From positions 6,510,001 to 6,574,000 of the forward strand of contig CBDDPL010000004.1 in NCBI GenBank assembly GCA_965232285.1: a stretch of DNA of 64,000 nucleotides, in the 5' to 3' direction. This stretch comes from Denitrobaculum sp965232285. Its GTDB lineage: Bacteria > Pseudomonadota > Alphaproteobacteria > Kiloniellales > Kiloniellaceae. Of the stretch, positions 52,144 through 60,721 are shown one piece after another; within the stretch, counting starts at the first letter, position 1; the number at the start of each line of letters is the position of its first letter. Both the position numbers and the translations under genes were made by a program. A model generated the notes under the pieces. That model ran no database searches. It saw only the letters and a program-made list of their open reading frames with translations, and was not told the DNA's origin.

Positions 52144-53151
52144 CTAACCCGCGCTGATGGCGTTCAGCCTCTGGCTCGCCCGCACCATCTCCTGCTCGAA
52201 GCGACGGACGATGTCGGCGAGGGGTTCGATGGCGTCGGCGAAGACCACAGACTGGCCGACCGAGAGCAGGCCGCGGGAACAGTCGCCGGTCTCGTAGGCC
52301 TTGCGGCCGATCTTTCCGGAGACATAGGGGATCAGATCCTGGATCGTGACCTCGTCCTGTTCCGCTTCGATCTTGGCGACGATTTCTGTCGTCTCGTTGC
52401 GCAGGGCGCGCACTGTGTTGCGGACCGACTGCATGATCATGGTGGTGTCGCGCTCATTGGCTTCGATCAGCCGCTGCTTGTAGCCCTCGTGCGCCCAGAT
52501 CTCCTCGGCGATGGTGAAGCGCGTGCCGACCACCACGCCGGACGCGCCCATGGCCAGAGCCGCGATAACCTGAGAGCCGGTGCCAACGCCGCCGCCGATC
52601 AGGTAGGGGATTTGGATCTGCTCATCCGCCATACCGCTCTGCACGAAGCTGCCGATCACATCCAGGCCGGGATGGCCGCCGCATTCCGCGCCGACGATGG
52701 AGACCGCGTCCACGCCGACCGACTGCGCCTTGGCGGCGTAGCGCACCGCCGGCACCTTGTGCAGGACCTTGATGCCGGCTTCCTTGAGAGGCGGCAGGTA
52801 GGGTTCCGGATTGCGGCCCGAGGTCTCGACGAAGCGCACGCCCTCGTTGACGATCAGCGCGAAGATCTCGTTGGTGCGCTCGCCCTGCACCAGCTTCGGC
52901 AGCATGGAGACGTTCACGCCAAAGGGGGCGCCGTCGCAGAGGTCGCGGCACTTGCGGATCTCGTCCCGCAGGCTCTCCAGATCCGGAAAGCTCGCGGCCG
53001 TAATGAAGCCGATGATCCCGGCGCGGCCGGCGGCGGAAACATAGTCCGCGTTGGCGAGCCACTGCAGGCCGCCGGCGACGACCGGCAGGCGGATGCCGAA
53101 GAGTTCGGTCGCGGCGGTCTTGTAGGTGAGCGGTTGGGCGTTATCCAGCAT
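52144..53151 (-). CDS. Nitronate monooxygenase-like flavoprotein (NPD family)
   Basis: The 335-residue product belongs to the 2-nitropropane dioxygenase-like TIM-barrel family. RLPVVAGGLQWLANADYVSA is the N-terminal FMN region, and GVDAVSIVGAECGGHPGLDV with IPYLIGGGVGTGSQVIAALA forms the phosphate-binding loops. Members bind FMN and oxidise nitronates or act on related compounds such as enoyl intermediates. In acyl-CoA operons the true role is often unknown. It is the last gene of the beta-oxidation operon, 2 bp after the enoyl-CoA hydratase gene. Confidence 0.88.
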   Translation of the reverse strand: MLDNAQPLTYKTAATELFGIRLPVVAGGLQWLANADYVSAAGRAGIIGFITAASFPDLESLRDEIRKCRDLCDGAPFGVNVSMLPKLVQGERTNEIFALIVNEGVRFVETSGRNPEPYLPPLKEAGIKVLHKVPAVRYAAKAQSVGVDAVSIVGAECGGHPGLDVIGSFVQSGMADEQIQIPYLIGGGVGTGSQVIAALAMGASGVVVGTRFTIAEEIWAHEGYKQRLIEANERDTTMIMQSVRNTVRALRNETTEIVAKIEAEQDEVTIQDLIPYVSGKIGRKAYETGDCSRGLLSVGQSVVFADAIEPLADIVRRFEQEMVRASQRLNAISAG

Positions 53152-53153
53152 GC

Positions 53154-53969
53154 TCAGACGTCTCCGGCTTGACCGTCGTCATGGTCGTTCACTGCAGGGC
53201 GCCGAAAGTTGGCTTTGCGTTTTTCCAGGAAGGCCGATATGCCTTCGGCGCCCTCGTCGGTGCCGAATGAGGCGGCCATGGAGTCGGCTTCCAGATTGAG
53301 CTGTGTGTCCAGGTTGTTAGTTGCTCCTGCATCGACCAGGGATTTGATACGGGCCATGGAGAGGGCGGGGCCTTTGGCGAGTCGTTGTGCTATCTCCAAC
53401 GCTGCCTGCAGGCTTTCACCCGGCTCGACAATCCGGTTGATCATGCCGAGCCCGTGAAGCCGCTGCACATCGATCCTGTCGCCGGTCAGGCAGAGTTCGT
53501 TGACCAGTTGACGCGGCAGGCTGCGCGCCAGAAAGGTCGTGGCGCCGCCATCCGGCGTGAGGCCGATCTTGACGTAGGCGACCGAGAAGTAGGCGCCTTC
53601 CGACGCGACGATCAGATCGCAGGCGAGCGCCATGGAGACCCCGGCGCCAGCAGCACCGCCCTCGATGGCGGCGATGATCGGCTTGGGAAAGGCGCGCATG
53701 GCCCGGATCATGCCATGCAGCTTCTCTATGCCCTGGCGCCGATCCGCTTCCTTCATGGTGGTGCGGGCTTTCAGGCCTGAAATGTTGCCCCCGGAGCAGA
53801 AGAAGTTCCCGGCTCCTGTTAGCACGATGGCGGCGATGGAAGGGTCTTCGCTGGTCTCTTCGAGTAGGCTACGAAAACCGTCGTAGAAGTCCGGCGTCAG
53901 AGCGTTGCGCGTCTCCGGTGCGGAGTTTACGACAACCAGGACCGCGCCCTCTTTTCGCGTTTCGATCAT
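53154..53969 (-). CDS. Enoyl-CoA hydratase/isomerase family protein
   Basis: The 271-residue crotonase-fold protein has the oxyanion-hole segments CSGGNISGLK and IEGGAAGAGVSMALACDLIV. It hydrates or isomerises enoyl-CoA esters in the cytoplasm. The position normally occupied by one catalytic Glu in classical hydratases (GGAAGAG region) is not clearly present, so isomerase or other crotonase activity is possible. It sits between thioesterase and nitronate monooxygenase-like genes in a compact operon. Confidence 0.92.
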   Translation of the reverse strand: MIETRKEGAVLVVVNSAPETRNALTPDFYDGFRSLLEETSEDPSIAAIVLTGAGNFFCSGGNISGLKARTTMKEADRRQGIEKLHGMIRAMRAFPKPIIAAIEGGAAGAGVSMALACDLIVASEGAYFSVAYVKIGLTPDGGATTFLARSLPRQLVNELCLTGDRIDVQRLHGLGMINRIVEPGESLQAALEIAQRLAKGPALSMARIKSLVDAGATNNLDTQLNLEADSMAASFGTDEGAEGISAFLEKRKANFRRPAVNDHDDGQAGDV

Positions 53970-53978
53970 GCGCCCTTC

Positions 53979-54410
53979 CTATTTCGAGCGCTTGAAGACA
54001 CCGGTCGCCGTCGCGATCAGGCGGTTGTCTTCATCCCGCACTTCGGCTTCCGAGAAGAGCGTCTTGTAGCCGCCGCCGGTCACCCGACCGATGGCGCGGA
54101 TGGTGCCCTCGGCGACCGGCGCGATGAAATTTGTGGTCAGCGACATGGTGACGAAGGGAATGCCTGCATCTTCGGCGGCGTGGCGGCTGCAGGCATAACC
54201 ACAGGCCGAGTCCATCACGGTGACGATGATGCCGCCGTGCAGGACGTCGCGCCGGTTCCGGTGCTGTTCGCCAATGGTCAGGTAAACTTCCGATCGGTCG
54301 GCGTAGACCCGGGCCATGTAGCCCATGGATTTCTGCGCGCCAGTGTCGTTCCGGAAGATCAGCGCGCCGTCGCTGTCCGGGCGACCGTGGCCTTGAGTTT
54401 CGTCGGTCAT
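53979..54410 (-). CDS. PaaI-family hotdog thioesterase
   Basis: The 143-residue product has the PaaI hotdog fold signature NRRDVLHGGIIVTVMDSACG with the catalytic Asp in the helix. The C-terminal strand TEAEVRDEDNRLIATATGVF-like region is normal. It hydrolyses acyl-CoA esters, probably to rescue CoA from dead-end intermediates of the pathway. It lies seven bases after an acyl-CoA dehydrogenase gene. Confidence 0.9.
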   Translation of the reverse strand: MTDETQGHGRPDSDGALIFRNDTGAQKSMGYMARVYADRSEVYLTIGEQHRNRRDVLHGGIIVTVMDSACGYACSRHAAEDAGIPFVTMSLTTNFIAPVAEGTIRAIGRVTGGGYKTLFSEAEVRDEDNRLIATATGVFKRSK

Positions 54411-54417
54411 GCGTATT

Positions 54418-55554
54418 TTACGAGGCCTGGGACAAGGCGACGAAGCGTTCGAGATGATGCTCCGTGTCGCCGAAGAGGTGGTCGATCATGGTCAGGCGCT
54501 TGGCGAAGTGGGGCAGGGCGTATTCCCAGGTCATACCGATGCCGCCATGCATCTGGATGGATTCCTCGGCCACCAGACGCGCTGTGCGGCCGACCAGGTT
54601 CTTCGCGGCGCTGAGGGCGGTCTCGCGGGTGGCGCGCTCTTCCTCCATGCGGCCGGCGGCTAGGATGACTGCCGAGCGCGCCTGCTCGATCTCGAGGCAC
54701 ATCTCCACCATGCGGTGCTGCAGCACCTGGAATTTTCCCAGCGGCGCACCGAACTGCTTGCGCGTCTGCAGGTACTCCAGGGTCATGTCCTTGGCGCTTT
54801 CCATGGCGCCCAGGGCTTCGGCGCAGGCGGCCAGGATGCCACGCCCGACGGTGCGTTCGATAACCGGGAAGGCCGCGCCGACGCTGCCGATGACGTCCTC
54901 GTCCGGGACCTCGACGTTTTCCAGGGTGATCTCCGCCGCGCGGCCGCCGTCGACCGTCGCGTAGCCGCGCCGGGACAGCCACTTGGCGTCCGCATCGATC
55001 AGGAACAGGGTCACTCCCTCTTCGTCGTCGTCCGCACCGGAAGTACGGGCCGAGACAATGATTTTGTCTGCGGTATCACCGTTGAGGACGACGGCCTTGT
55101 GGCCGGTCAGCGACCAGTTGTCGCCGGATTTCTCGGCGCGGCAGTGAACCTCCGACAGACTGTAACGGCTTTCCGGTTCACCGTGGGCGAAGGCGAGCAG
55201 CAGTTCGCCGGCAATCACCTTTTCCAGAAGCGCCTTCTGGCTGTCCGATCCGGCATCGGCCAGAATGCCGGCGCCGAGAACCGCTGTGGGGAGAACAGGC
55301 TCGACCACGATGGCCCGGCCAAGTTCCTCCATCACCGTCATGATGTCGAAGCCGTCGCCGCCGAAGCCGCCGACCTCTTCCGGCAGCATCGCGCCGATCA
55401 GGCCGAGCTCCGCCATCTGGCCCCACACTTCGCGGCTGAAGCCCTCCTCGCTCTTGGCGATGCCGTCGCGGGTTTCGAAGCCGTAGCGGTCCTGCAGAAA
55501 GCGCGAGAGGCTTTCCTTCAGCATGCGGCGGTCGTCAGACAGATTGAAGTCCAT
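54418..55554 (-). CDS. pimD: Acyl-CoA dehydrogenase, PimD-like small subunit
   Basis: The 378-residue flavoprotein is an acyl-CoA dehydrogenase. It begins MDFNLSDDRRMLKESLSRFL and has the C-terminal signature EESIQMHGGIGMTWEYALPH. It is most like the smaller of the paired dehydrogenases of the pimeloyl-CoA (pim) pathway and of other alpha2-beta2 acyl-CoA dehydrogenases. The adjacent larger subunit supports a heteromer. It introduces the 2,3-double bond with FAD. The symbol is tentative because substrate specificity is inferred from relatives. Confidence 0.85.
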   Translation of the reverse strand: MDFNLSDDRRMLKESLSRFLQDRYGFETRDGIAKSEEGFSREVWGQMAELGLIGAMLPEEVGGFGGDGFDIMTVMEELGRAIVVEPVLPTAVLGAGILADAGSDSQKALLEKVIAGELLLAFAHGEPESRYSLSEVHCRAEKSGDNWSLTGHKAVVLNGDTADKIIVSARTSGADDDEEGVTLFLIDADAKWLSRRGYATVDGGRAAEITLENVEVPDEDVIGSVGAAFPVIERTVGRGILAACAEALGAMESAKDMTLEYLQTRKQFGAPLGKFQVLQHRMVEMCLEIEQARSAVILAAGRMEEERATRETALSAAKNLVGRTARLVAEESIQMHGGIGMTWEYALPHFAKRLTMIDHLFGDTEHHLERFVALSQAS

Positions 55555-55557
55555 GTA

Positions 55558-56754
55558 TCAGAGCCCCAGCATCATCTTGGCGACGATGTTCTTTTGGATT
55601 TCGTTCGAGCCGCCGTAGATCGAGACCTTGCGCATGTTGAAGTACTGCGAGGCGACCGGGTTGGCATCGTCCGGGCCGATCGGCGGTTCGTTATAACCTT
55701 CGTCCAGGGCCTCCGGTACGAAGGGGGCGGCGTAGGGACCGAGCGCCCGGCGCAGCAGGTCGGTGATCTCCTGCCGGATCTCCGTGCCCTTGATCTTGAG
55801 AAGTGAACTCTCGACGCCGGGCATGCCGCCCTGCTGAGCCGTTGAGACCATGCGCAGGTTGAAGGTCTCCATGGCCATGAGGTCGATCTCGACCTGAGCG
55901 ATCTTCATGGCGAAGATCGGATCCTGGGCCAGCGGCTTGCCGCCCTTCATCTGCCGGGCCGCGACCTGTTTCAGGTGCGCAAGGCCGTTCTTGGCGAAGG
56001 CGACGCCGGCGATGCCGGTGCGCTCGTAGGTCAGCAGGTACTTGGCGTAGGTCCAGCCTTTGTTTTCTTCGCCCACCAGGTTTTCGACCGGCACGCGCAC
56101 GTCCTCGAAAAAGACCTCGTTGACCTCGTGCTCGCCGTCCAGGGTGATGATGGGCCGAACCGTCACGCCGGGTGTCTTCATATCGATCAGCAGGAAGGAA
56201 ATGCCCGCCTGCGGCTTGCAGTCGCTGTCGGTCCGGACCAGGCAGAAGATCCAGTCGGCGAAGTGCCCGAGGGTGGTCCAGGTCTTCTGGCCGTTGACCA
56301 CGTAGTGGTCGCCGTCGCGGACGGCTTTGGTCTTCAGGGAGGCGAGGTCGGAACCGGAGCCGGGCTCAGAATAGCCCTGGCACCACCAGTCGTCGCCGTT
56401 GAGGATGCGCGGCAGGTAGTGGGCGCGCTGTTCGTCGCTGCCGAACTTGATCAGGACCGGACCCAGCATATTGAGGCCGAAGGGCAGTACCCGCGGCGCG
56501 CCGGCGGCGACGCATTCCTCTTCGAAGATGTGTTTCTCGATCGGGGTCCAGCCGGTGCCGCCGTGCTCGACCGGCCAGTGCCAGGCCAGCCAGCCGCGCT
56601 CGTTCAGGCGTTCGTGCCAGAGCTCGTAGTCGGCCCTGACCAGCCGCTTGCCGCCCTTGACCTTGGCGGCGAGAGACTCGGGCAGGCGGTCTTTCAGGAA
56701 GCGGCGCACCTCGTCGCGGAACGCGATTTCCTCAGGCGTAAAGTTCATATCCAT
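55558..56754 (-). CDS. pimC: Acyl-CoA dehydrogenase, PimC-like large subunit
   Basis: The 398-residue flavoprotein begins MDMNFTPEEIAFRDEVRRFL and contains WWCQGYSEPGSGSDLASLKT, the FAD/substrate-binding loop. The C-terminal SIYGGSNEIQKNIVAKMMLG is characteristic of the PimC branch. It precedes the PimD-like gene by 3 bp, as in pim operons, so the two probably form one enzyme. Its likely role is oxidation of medium-chain or dicarboxylic acyl-CoA esters. The symbol is tentative. Confidence 0.87.
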   Translation of the reverse strand: MDMNFTPEEIAFRDEVRRFLKDRLPESLAAKVKGGKRLVRADYELWHERLNERGWLAWHWPVEHGGTGWTPIEKHIFEEECVAAGAPRVLPFGLNMLGPVLIKFGSDEQRAHYLPRILNGDDWWCQGYSEPGSGSDLASLKTKAVRDGDHYVVNGQKTWTTLGHFADWIFCLVRTDSDCKPQAGISFLLIDMKTPGVTVRPIITLDGEHEVNEVFFEDVRVPVENLVGEENKGWTYAKYLLTYERTGIAGVAFAKNGLAHLKQVAARQMKGGKPLAQDPIFAMKIAQVEIDLMAMETFNLRMVSTAQQGGMPGVESSLLKIKGTEIRQEITDLLRRALGPYAAPFVPEALDEGYNEPPIGPDDANPVASQYFNMRKVSIYGGSNEIQKNIVAKMMLGL

Positions 56755-56770
56755 GACGCTTCGCCTTTCC

Positions 56771-58882
56771 CTATGCGGACTTGTTTAGGCTCTCGAAGTT
56801 CTCGCCGCGCTCGACCAGGTCGACCAGGAGCTTGGCCGGCTGCCAGGCGAAGTCGTCTTCCTCGGCGTAAGAACGGATGTCGGCCAGGATCTGGTCCAGC
56901 CCCACCATGTCGGCATACTTCATCGGGCCGCCGCGCCAGCGCGGAAAGCCGTAGCCGTAGAGCAGGGTGACGTCGATGTCGAGCGGACGCAGAGCGATGC
57001 CTTCCTCCAGCACCTTCGCCGCTTCATTGATCATGGCCGCCAGATAGCGGCGCTGGATCTGCTCGGGCGTCAGGCTTCTGGGCGTGATGCCCTTCTTACT
57101 GCGCTCGCTCTCGACGATCTCCTCGACCACCGGATCCTTGGCGCCACGCCGGTCGCCCTCGGCGTAGAGATACCAGCCCGCGCCCGTCTTCTGGCCCATG
57201 CGGCCGGCTTCGTAGAGCCGGTCGGCAATCTCCACATAGCGCTCACGCGGGTCGCGGGTCGCGTCCAGGCGGCGGCGGGTCATCCAGCCGATATCGACAC
57301 CGGCCAGGTCGCTGACCTGGAAGGGGCCCATGGGGAAGCCGAAGGCGCGGATCGCGTCGTCGACCTCATAGGGGCTGGCGCCGTCCTCCACCATATAGTC
57401 GATCTGCTTGCGGTAGGTGGCGAGAATGCGGTTGCCGATGAAGCCGTCGCAGACGCCGGCGCGTACGCCGATCTTGCCCAGCCGCTTGGCCAGCGCGAAA
57501 CCGGTGGCCACCACTTCCGGCGCGGTCTCATCGCCGACCACGATCTCCAGCAGCTTCATGACATGGGCCGGCGAGAAGAAATGCAGGCCGATCACGTCTG
57601 CAGGGCGTGAGGTGCCTGCCGCCAGCGCGTTGACATCGAGGTAGGAGGTGTTGGTGGCCAGAATTGCACCCGGCTTCAGCACCGCGTCAAGCTGCGCGAA
57701 GACGGCTCTCTTGACCTCCATGTCCTCGAAGACCGCCTCGACCACGATGTCCACATCGGACAGGGATTCGTAGTCCGTCGCGCCGGAAAAACTCTCGGAC
57801 ATGACCGCAGCCTTGCTGTCCACCGTCAGCTTGCCGCGTTTAACCGAGGCCTCGAGAATCTTGTCGACGGTCGCCCGACCGCGGGCGAGGCTTTCTTCAT
57901 CCCGTTCGATCATCACCACGGTCAGGCCGGAGAGCAGCATGGAGACGGCGATGCCCGCGCCCATGGTGCCGCCGCCGATCACACCGGCGGAGACCAGCGG
58001 GCGCCGCGCCGCGCCTTTCAGGCCGGGCACCTTACCCACCTGGCGCTCGGCGAAGAAGGCATGGATCAGGCCGGCGCGCTGCGGCGAATCCAGGCATTCC
58101 TTGAAGAGTTCCCGCTCCCGCGCGATGCCCTCGTCGAAGGGCAGCTCAACGGCCGCCTGGACGGCATCGACGATCTTGTAGGGAGAGAAGAGGCCGCGGG
58201 CGGTCTTCTGCAGTTTGCTCCGGGCGTCCTCGAAGACCTCGGTTTTGCCCCGCTCCGGAAGGATCTCGTCTTCCAGGTCGCGCACCCGGCGCAGAGGATA
58301 GGCCTCATCGACGACCCGGCGGGCGAAGGCCAGACCGGCTTCCAGGGGTGTCGCGGCTTCACTGACCGCGTCGATCAGGCCCAGCTCCAGGGCTTTGGGC
58401 GCGGCGATAAAGTCGCCGGAGAGAATCATATCCAGGGCTTTGCGCGCACCGATCAGGCGAGGCACACGCTGGGTGCCGCCGGCGCCGGGCAGGATCCCGA
58501 GCTTGACTTCCGGCAGGCCGACCTTGGCGCTCGAGAGGGCGACCCGGTAATGGCAGCCGAGCGCGACCTCGAAGCCGCCGCCCAGCGCCGTGCCGTGCAG
58601 GGCCGCGATGACCGGCTTCGGGCTGGCGTCCATTTCGACGATCACTTCGGGCAGGGAAGGCGGCTGCGGCGGCTTGCCGAACTCGCGGATGTCGGCGCCG
58701 GCGATAAAGGTCTTTTCGGCGCCCAGAATCAGAATGGCGTGGATTGCCGTATCGCCAACGGCTTCGGCCAGCCGCTCCGAGAGTCCCTGCCGCACGGCCT
58801 GGCCCAGGGCATTGACCGGCGGGTTGTCGACGACGATGGCTGCGATATCTCCGTGGCGTTCGAGACGCACCACTTCACTCAT
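56771..58882 (-). CDS. Bifunctional enoyl-CoA hydratase / 3-hydroxyacyl-CoA dehydrogenase (FadJ/PimF-like)
   Basis: The 703-residue product fuses an N-terminal crotonase domain (about 1-200, ALHGTALGGGFEVALGCHYR and PEVKLGILPGAGGTQRVPRL with both catalytic Glu positions) to a 3-hydroxyacyl-CoA dehydrogenase. The Rossmann motif VIGGGTMGAGIAVSMLLSG begins near residue 300, and the catalytic His lies in VIGLHFFSPAHVM. Length is typical of FadB/FadJ. It performs two successive steps of beta-oxidation. It is the first gene of the leftward operon, downstream of the IclR gene and an inverted-repeat element. In the pim operon of related alphaproteobacteria PimF has the same architecture. Confidence 0.94.
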   Translation of the reverse strand: MSEVVRLERHGDIAAIVVDNPPVNALGQAVRQGLSERLAEAVGDTAIHAILILGAEKTFIAGADIREFGKPPQPPSLPEVIVEMDASPKPVIAALHGTALGGGFEVALGCHYRVALSSAKVGLPEVKLGILPGAGGTQRVPRLIGARKALDMILSGDFIAAPKALELGLIDAVSEAATPLEAGLAFARRVVDEAYPLRRVRDLEDEILPERGKTEVFEDARSKLQKTARGLFSPYKIVDAVQAAVELPFDEGIARERELFKECLDSPQRAGLIHAFFAERQVGKVPGLKGAARRPLVSAGVIGGGTMGAGIAVSMLLSGLTVVMIERDEESLARGRATVDKILEASVKRGKLTVDSKAAVMSESFSGATDYESLSDVDIVVEAVFEDMEVKRAVFAQLDAVLKPGAILATNTSYLDVNALAAGTSRPADVIGLHFFSPAHVMKLLEIVVGDETAPEVVATGFALAKRLGKIGVRAGVCDGFIGNRILATYRKQIDYMVEDGASPYEVDDAIRAFGFPMGPFQVSDLAGVDIGWMTRRRLDATRDPRERYVEIADRLYEAGRMGQKTGAGWYLYAEGDRRGAKDPVVEEIVESERSKKGITPRSLTPEQIQRRYLAAMINEAAKVLEEGIALRPLDIDVTLLYGYGFPRWRGGPMKYADMVGLDQILADIRSYAEEDDFAWQPAKLLVDLVERGENFESLNKSA

Positions 58883-58989
58883 TCCGGTCTCCTGGCCGAT
58901 CTGGCGGCTGTTGCTGGTGTCTGCCGCTATTCTAAATTAAGTGTTGGACGCTATCGACAGGCTTTCAGCCGCGTCGGATTGGCACCTAT

Positions 58990-59087
58990 AGCGTTTCGAG
59001 TTTACATGGAATCACTTGTTCGCTGCCTCTCCCTTCGGTCGAACGCGAAAAGTGATCCGGGGTGTTTCAATGAAAACTCGAAACGCT
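58990..59087. mobile_element. 98-bp MITE-like inverted repeat element
   Basis: Outer arms AGCGTTTCGAGTTT (58990-59003) and AAACTCGAAACGCT (59074-59087) are perfect 14-bp inverse copies. A second inner pair, ATCACTT (59011-59017) and AAGTGAT (59050-59056), is flanked by GGA and CC in mirror order. This nested symmetry with a short non-coding core is typical of miniature inverted-repeat or palindromic intergenic elements. It could also fold in the fadJ leader RNA. Confidence 0.6.
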
Positions 59088-59147
59088 TTAACGGTCGTTT
59101 TCCCGCAGGATAACGAGCAAGATCTCTAATTCCAATATCTAAAATTT

Positions 59148-59166
59148 AATTCCGCATATCGGAATT
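59148..59166. promoter_or_regulatory. IclR-type palindrome downstream of the IclR gene and upstream of the beta-oxidation operon
   Basis: AATTCCG and CGGAATT form a perfect 7-bp dyad around CATAT. TTCCG/CGGAA dyads are typical of IclR-family operators. It sits in the gap that must hold the promoter of the fadJ-like operon, about 265 bp from the start codon. It is close to the gene of a cognate-type regulator. Confidence 0.55.
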
Positions 59167-59200
59167 GATCGAGCAGCAAATGTTGTCGTTGGAGACTTGC

Positions 59201-60028
59201 TCAGCGGGCGGCCATTTGCCCGGTCATGGCTTCCAGGTCGCCGATCTTCTGCCGCAGAAGAGGCCCAACCTCCTTCAGGATCCGCTCCTCCGAAAGGTTC
59301 TCGCGCAGAGCGCCGCAGTTAAACACGAAGGCCTGGGACGCTTCGTGGCTGCGGAAGGGAACGGCGACCGCGTTGATGGTCTCCACCCAACTGCCGATCG
59401 AGGGCATGAAACCCTGAGAGAAGAACTGCCGTCGGCAGTCCTTGACCAGAGCATCAAAAGCTTCGCCGGTGAGCTCACCTTCGGCGATGAACTCCTGACG
59501 CAGTTCGCGCAGCTCCTGCTCCGAGGCGGAGGCCAGAAAACAACGGCCCGACGCCGTTTTGTCGATCGGGATCTTACGGCCGACCTCCAGCCAGATGGTG
59601 GCCACATTGCGCGGCCGCCAGCAGTGGGCATAGAGCATGGAGAGGTTGTCGCGCACGGTGAAGGCGACCAGCGTGCCGGTCTCGTCCGCCAGTTCCTGCA
59701 TGATGGGCTGGGCGGCTTCGAGGAAGGAGAGATTGACCCGAGCGATATTGCCCAGCGCGAGGACGGCCGGACCCAGGCGGTACTTTTCGATGGAGCGCAG
59801 GTGGTCCAGATAGCCGAGCTGCGAGAGGGTGTAGGTCATGCGCGAGACGGTGGACTTGGGCAGTCCGGTGCGTTCCGCAAGATCCTGATTGCCAAGCGGG
59901 CCGTCGGAGGTGCGGAAGGCGCGCAGGACACTCAAACCCCGGGCGAGCGTGGTCGCGAAGCGGCGGTCGGGGCCGCTGTCCTCTTCGGTCTTTCCCTTGG
60001 TTCCATCAGATAACTCTGTCGGATTCAC
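59201..60028 (-). CDS. IclR-family transcriptional regulator
   Basis: The 275-residue product has an N-terminal winged helix-turn-helix (RGLSVLRAFRTSDGPLGNQD, LAERTGLPKSTVSRMTYTLS) and a C-terminal GAF-like IclR effector domain with the TASGRCFLAS segment. It starts at GTG 60028. It lies directly upstream of the beta-oxidation operon on the same strand, and palindromes with IclR character occur at 59148 and 47082. It is therefore likely to control the dehydrogenase operon and perhaps the TRAP and ligase genes, with an acid or CoA ester as effector. Confidence 0.93.
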   Translation of the reverse strand: MNPTELSDGTKGKTEEDSGPDRRFATTLARGLSVLRAFRTSDGPLGNQDLAERTGLPKSTVSRMTYTLSQLGYLDHLRSIEKYRLGPAVLALGNIARVNLSFLEAAQPIMQELADETGTLVAFTVRDNLSMLYAHCWRPRNVATIWLEVGRKIPIDKTASGRCFLASASEQELRELRQEFIAEGELTGEAFDALVKDCRRQFFSQGFMPSIGSWVETINAVAVPFRSHEASQAFVFNCGALRENLSEERILKEVGPLLRQKIGDLEAMTGQMAAR

Positions 60029-60109
60029 GCCCGCGCCCTCGTCCCTGTCCTCGATCCGGACTACAGCAGAAATACCCGACAGGTCAAATGCTGCAGGGAT
60101 GACTTGCGG

Positions 60110-60718
60110 TCAAGCGGCGCGGCGCGGGGCGGTCAACTCCAGCCATTCGGTAAGGCGGGCTTCCGGGCTTTCGGCCAGCAGGACGTCGGTCACGACAGAG
60201 ATAACATCGGCGCCCGCTTCGAAGACCGCGGGGGCGCGCTCGACGGTCAGGCCGCCGATGGCGATAAGGGGCACGTCGCCGACGCGCTGCTTCCAGCCGG
60301 TGACCTTTTCCACACCCTGGGGCGCCCACTTCATGGCTTTCAGGATGGTGTGATAGACCGGACCGAGGGCGACGTAATCCGGTTTGAGCGCCAGTGCCCG
60401 TTCGAGTTCCGCGTCGTCGTGGGTGCTGACACCCAGCCGAACACCGCCGGCGCGGATCGCGTCCACGTCGGCCTCGTCCAGGTCCTCTTGGCCCAGATGG
60501 ACGTAATCGCAGCCCAGATCCAGGGCGATCTGCCAGTAGTCGTTGACGATCAACTGACAGCCCGCCTCCGCGCAGAGGCTTTTGGCCTCGGCGATCTGGC
60601 GGCGCAGTTCGGCCTCCGGCTGGTCTTTGATGCGCAGCTGCACCAGCTTCAGCCCGAGCGGCAGGAAGCGCGGCAACCATTTGACGTCGTCGATGATCAG
60701 GTAAAAGGGATCGAGCAT
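60110..60718 (-). CDS. thiE: Thiamine-phosphate synthase
   Basis: The 202-residue TIM barrel has the ThiE features LVQLRIKDQPEAELRRQIAE, LIVNDYWQIALDLGCDYVHL followed by GQEDL, and a late phosphate loop LIAIGGLTVERAPAVFEAGA. It joins the thiazole and pyrimidine phosphates to thiamine phosphate. It is the last gene of the thi operon, 3 bp after thiG. Confidence 0.92.
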   Translation of the reverse strand: MLDPFYLIIDDVKWLPRFLPLGLKLVQLRIKDQPEAELRRQIAEAKSLCAEAGCQLIVNDYWQIALDLGCDYVHLGQEDLDEADVDAIRAGGVRLGVSTHDDAELERALALKPDYVALGPVYHTILKAMKWAPQGVEKVTGWKQRVGDVPLIAIGGLTVERAPAVFEAGADVISVVTDVLLAESPEARLTEWLELTAPRRAA

Positions 60719-60721
60719 CAG

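Larger units (their letters stand above)
58883..59200. other. Intergenic region between fadJ-like and IclR genes
   Basis: The 318-bp gap contains a 98-bp MITE-like inverted repeat (58990-59087) and an IclR-type palindrome (59148-59166). The fadJ-like operon promoter must lie here or in the IclR gene. No gene was found. Confidence 0.6.
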
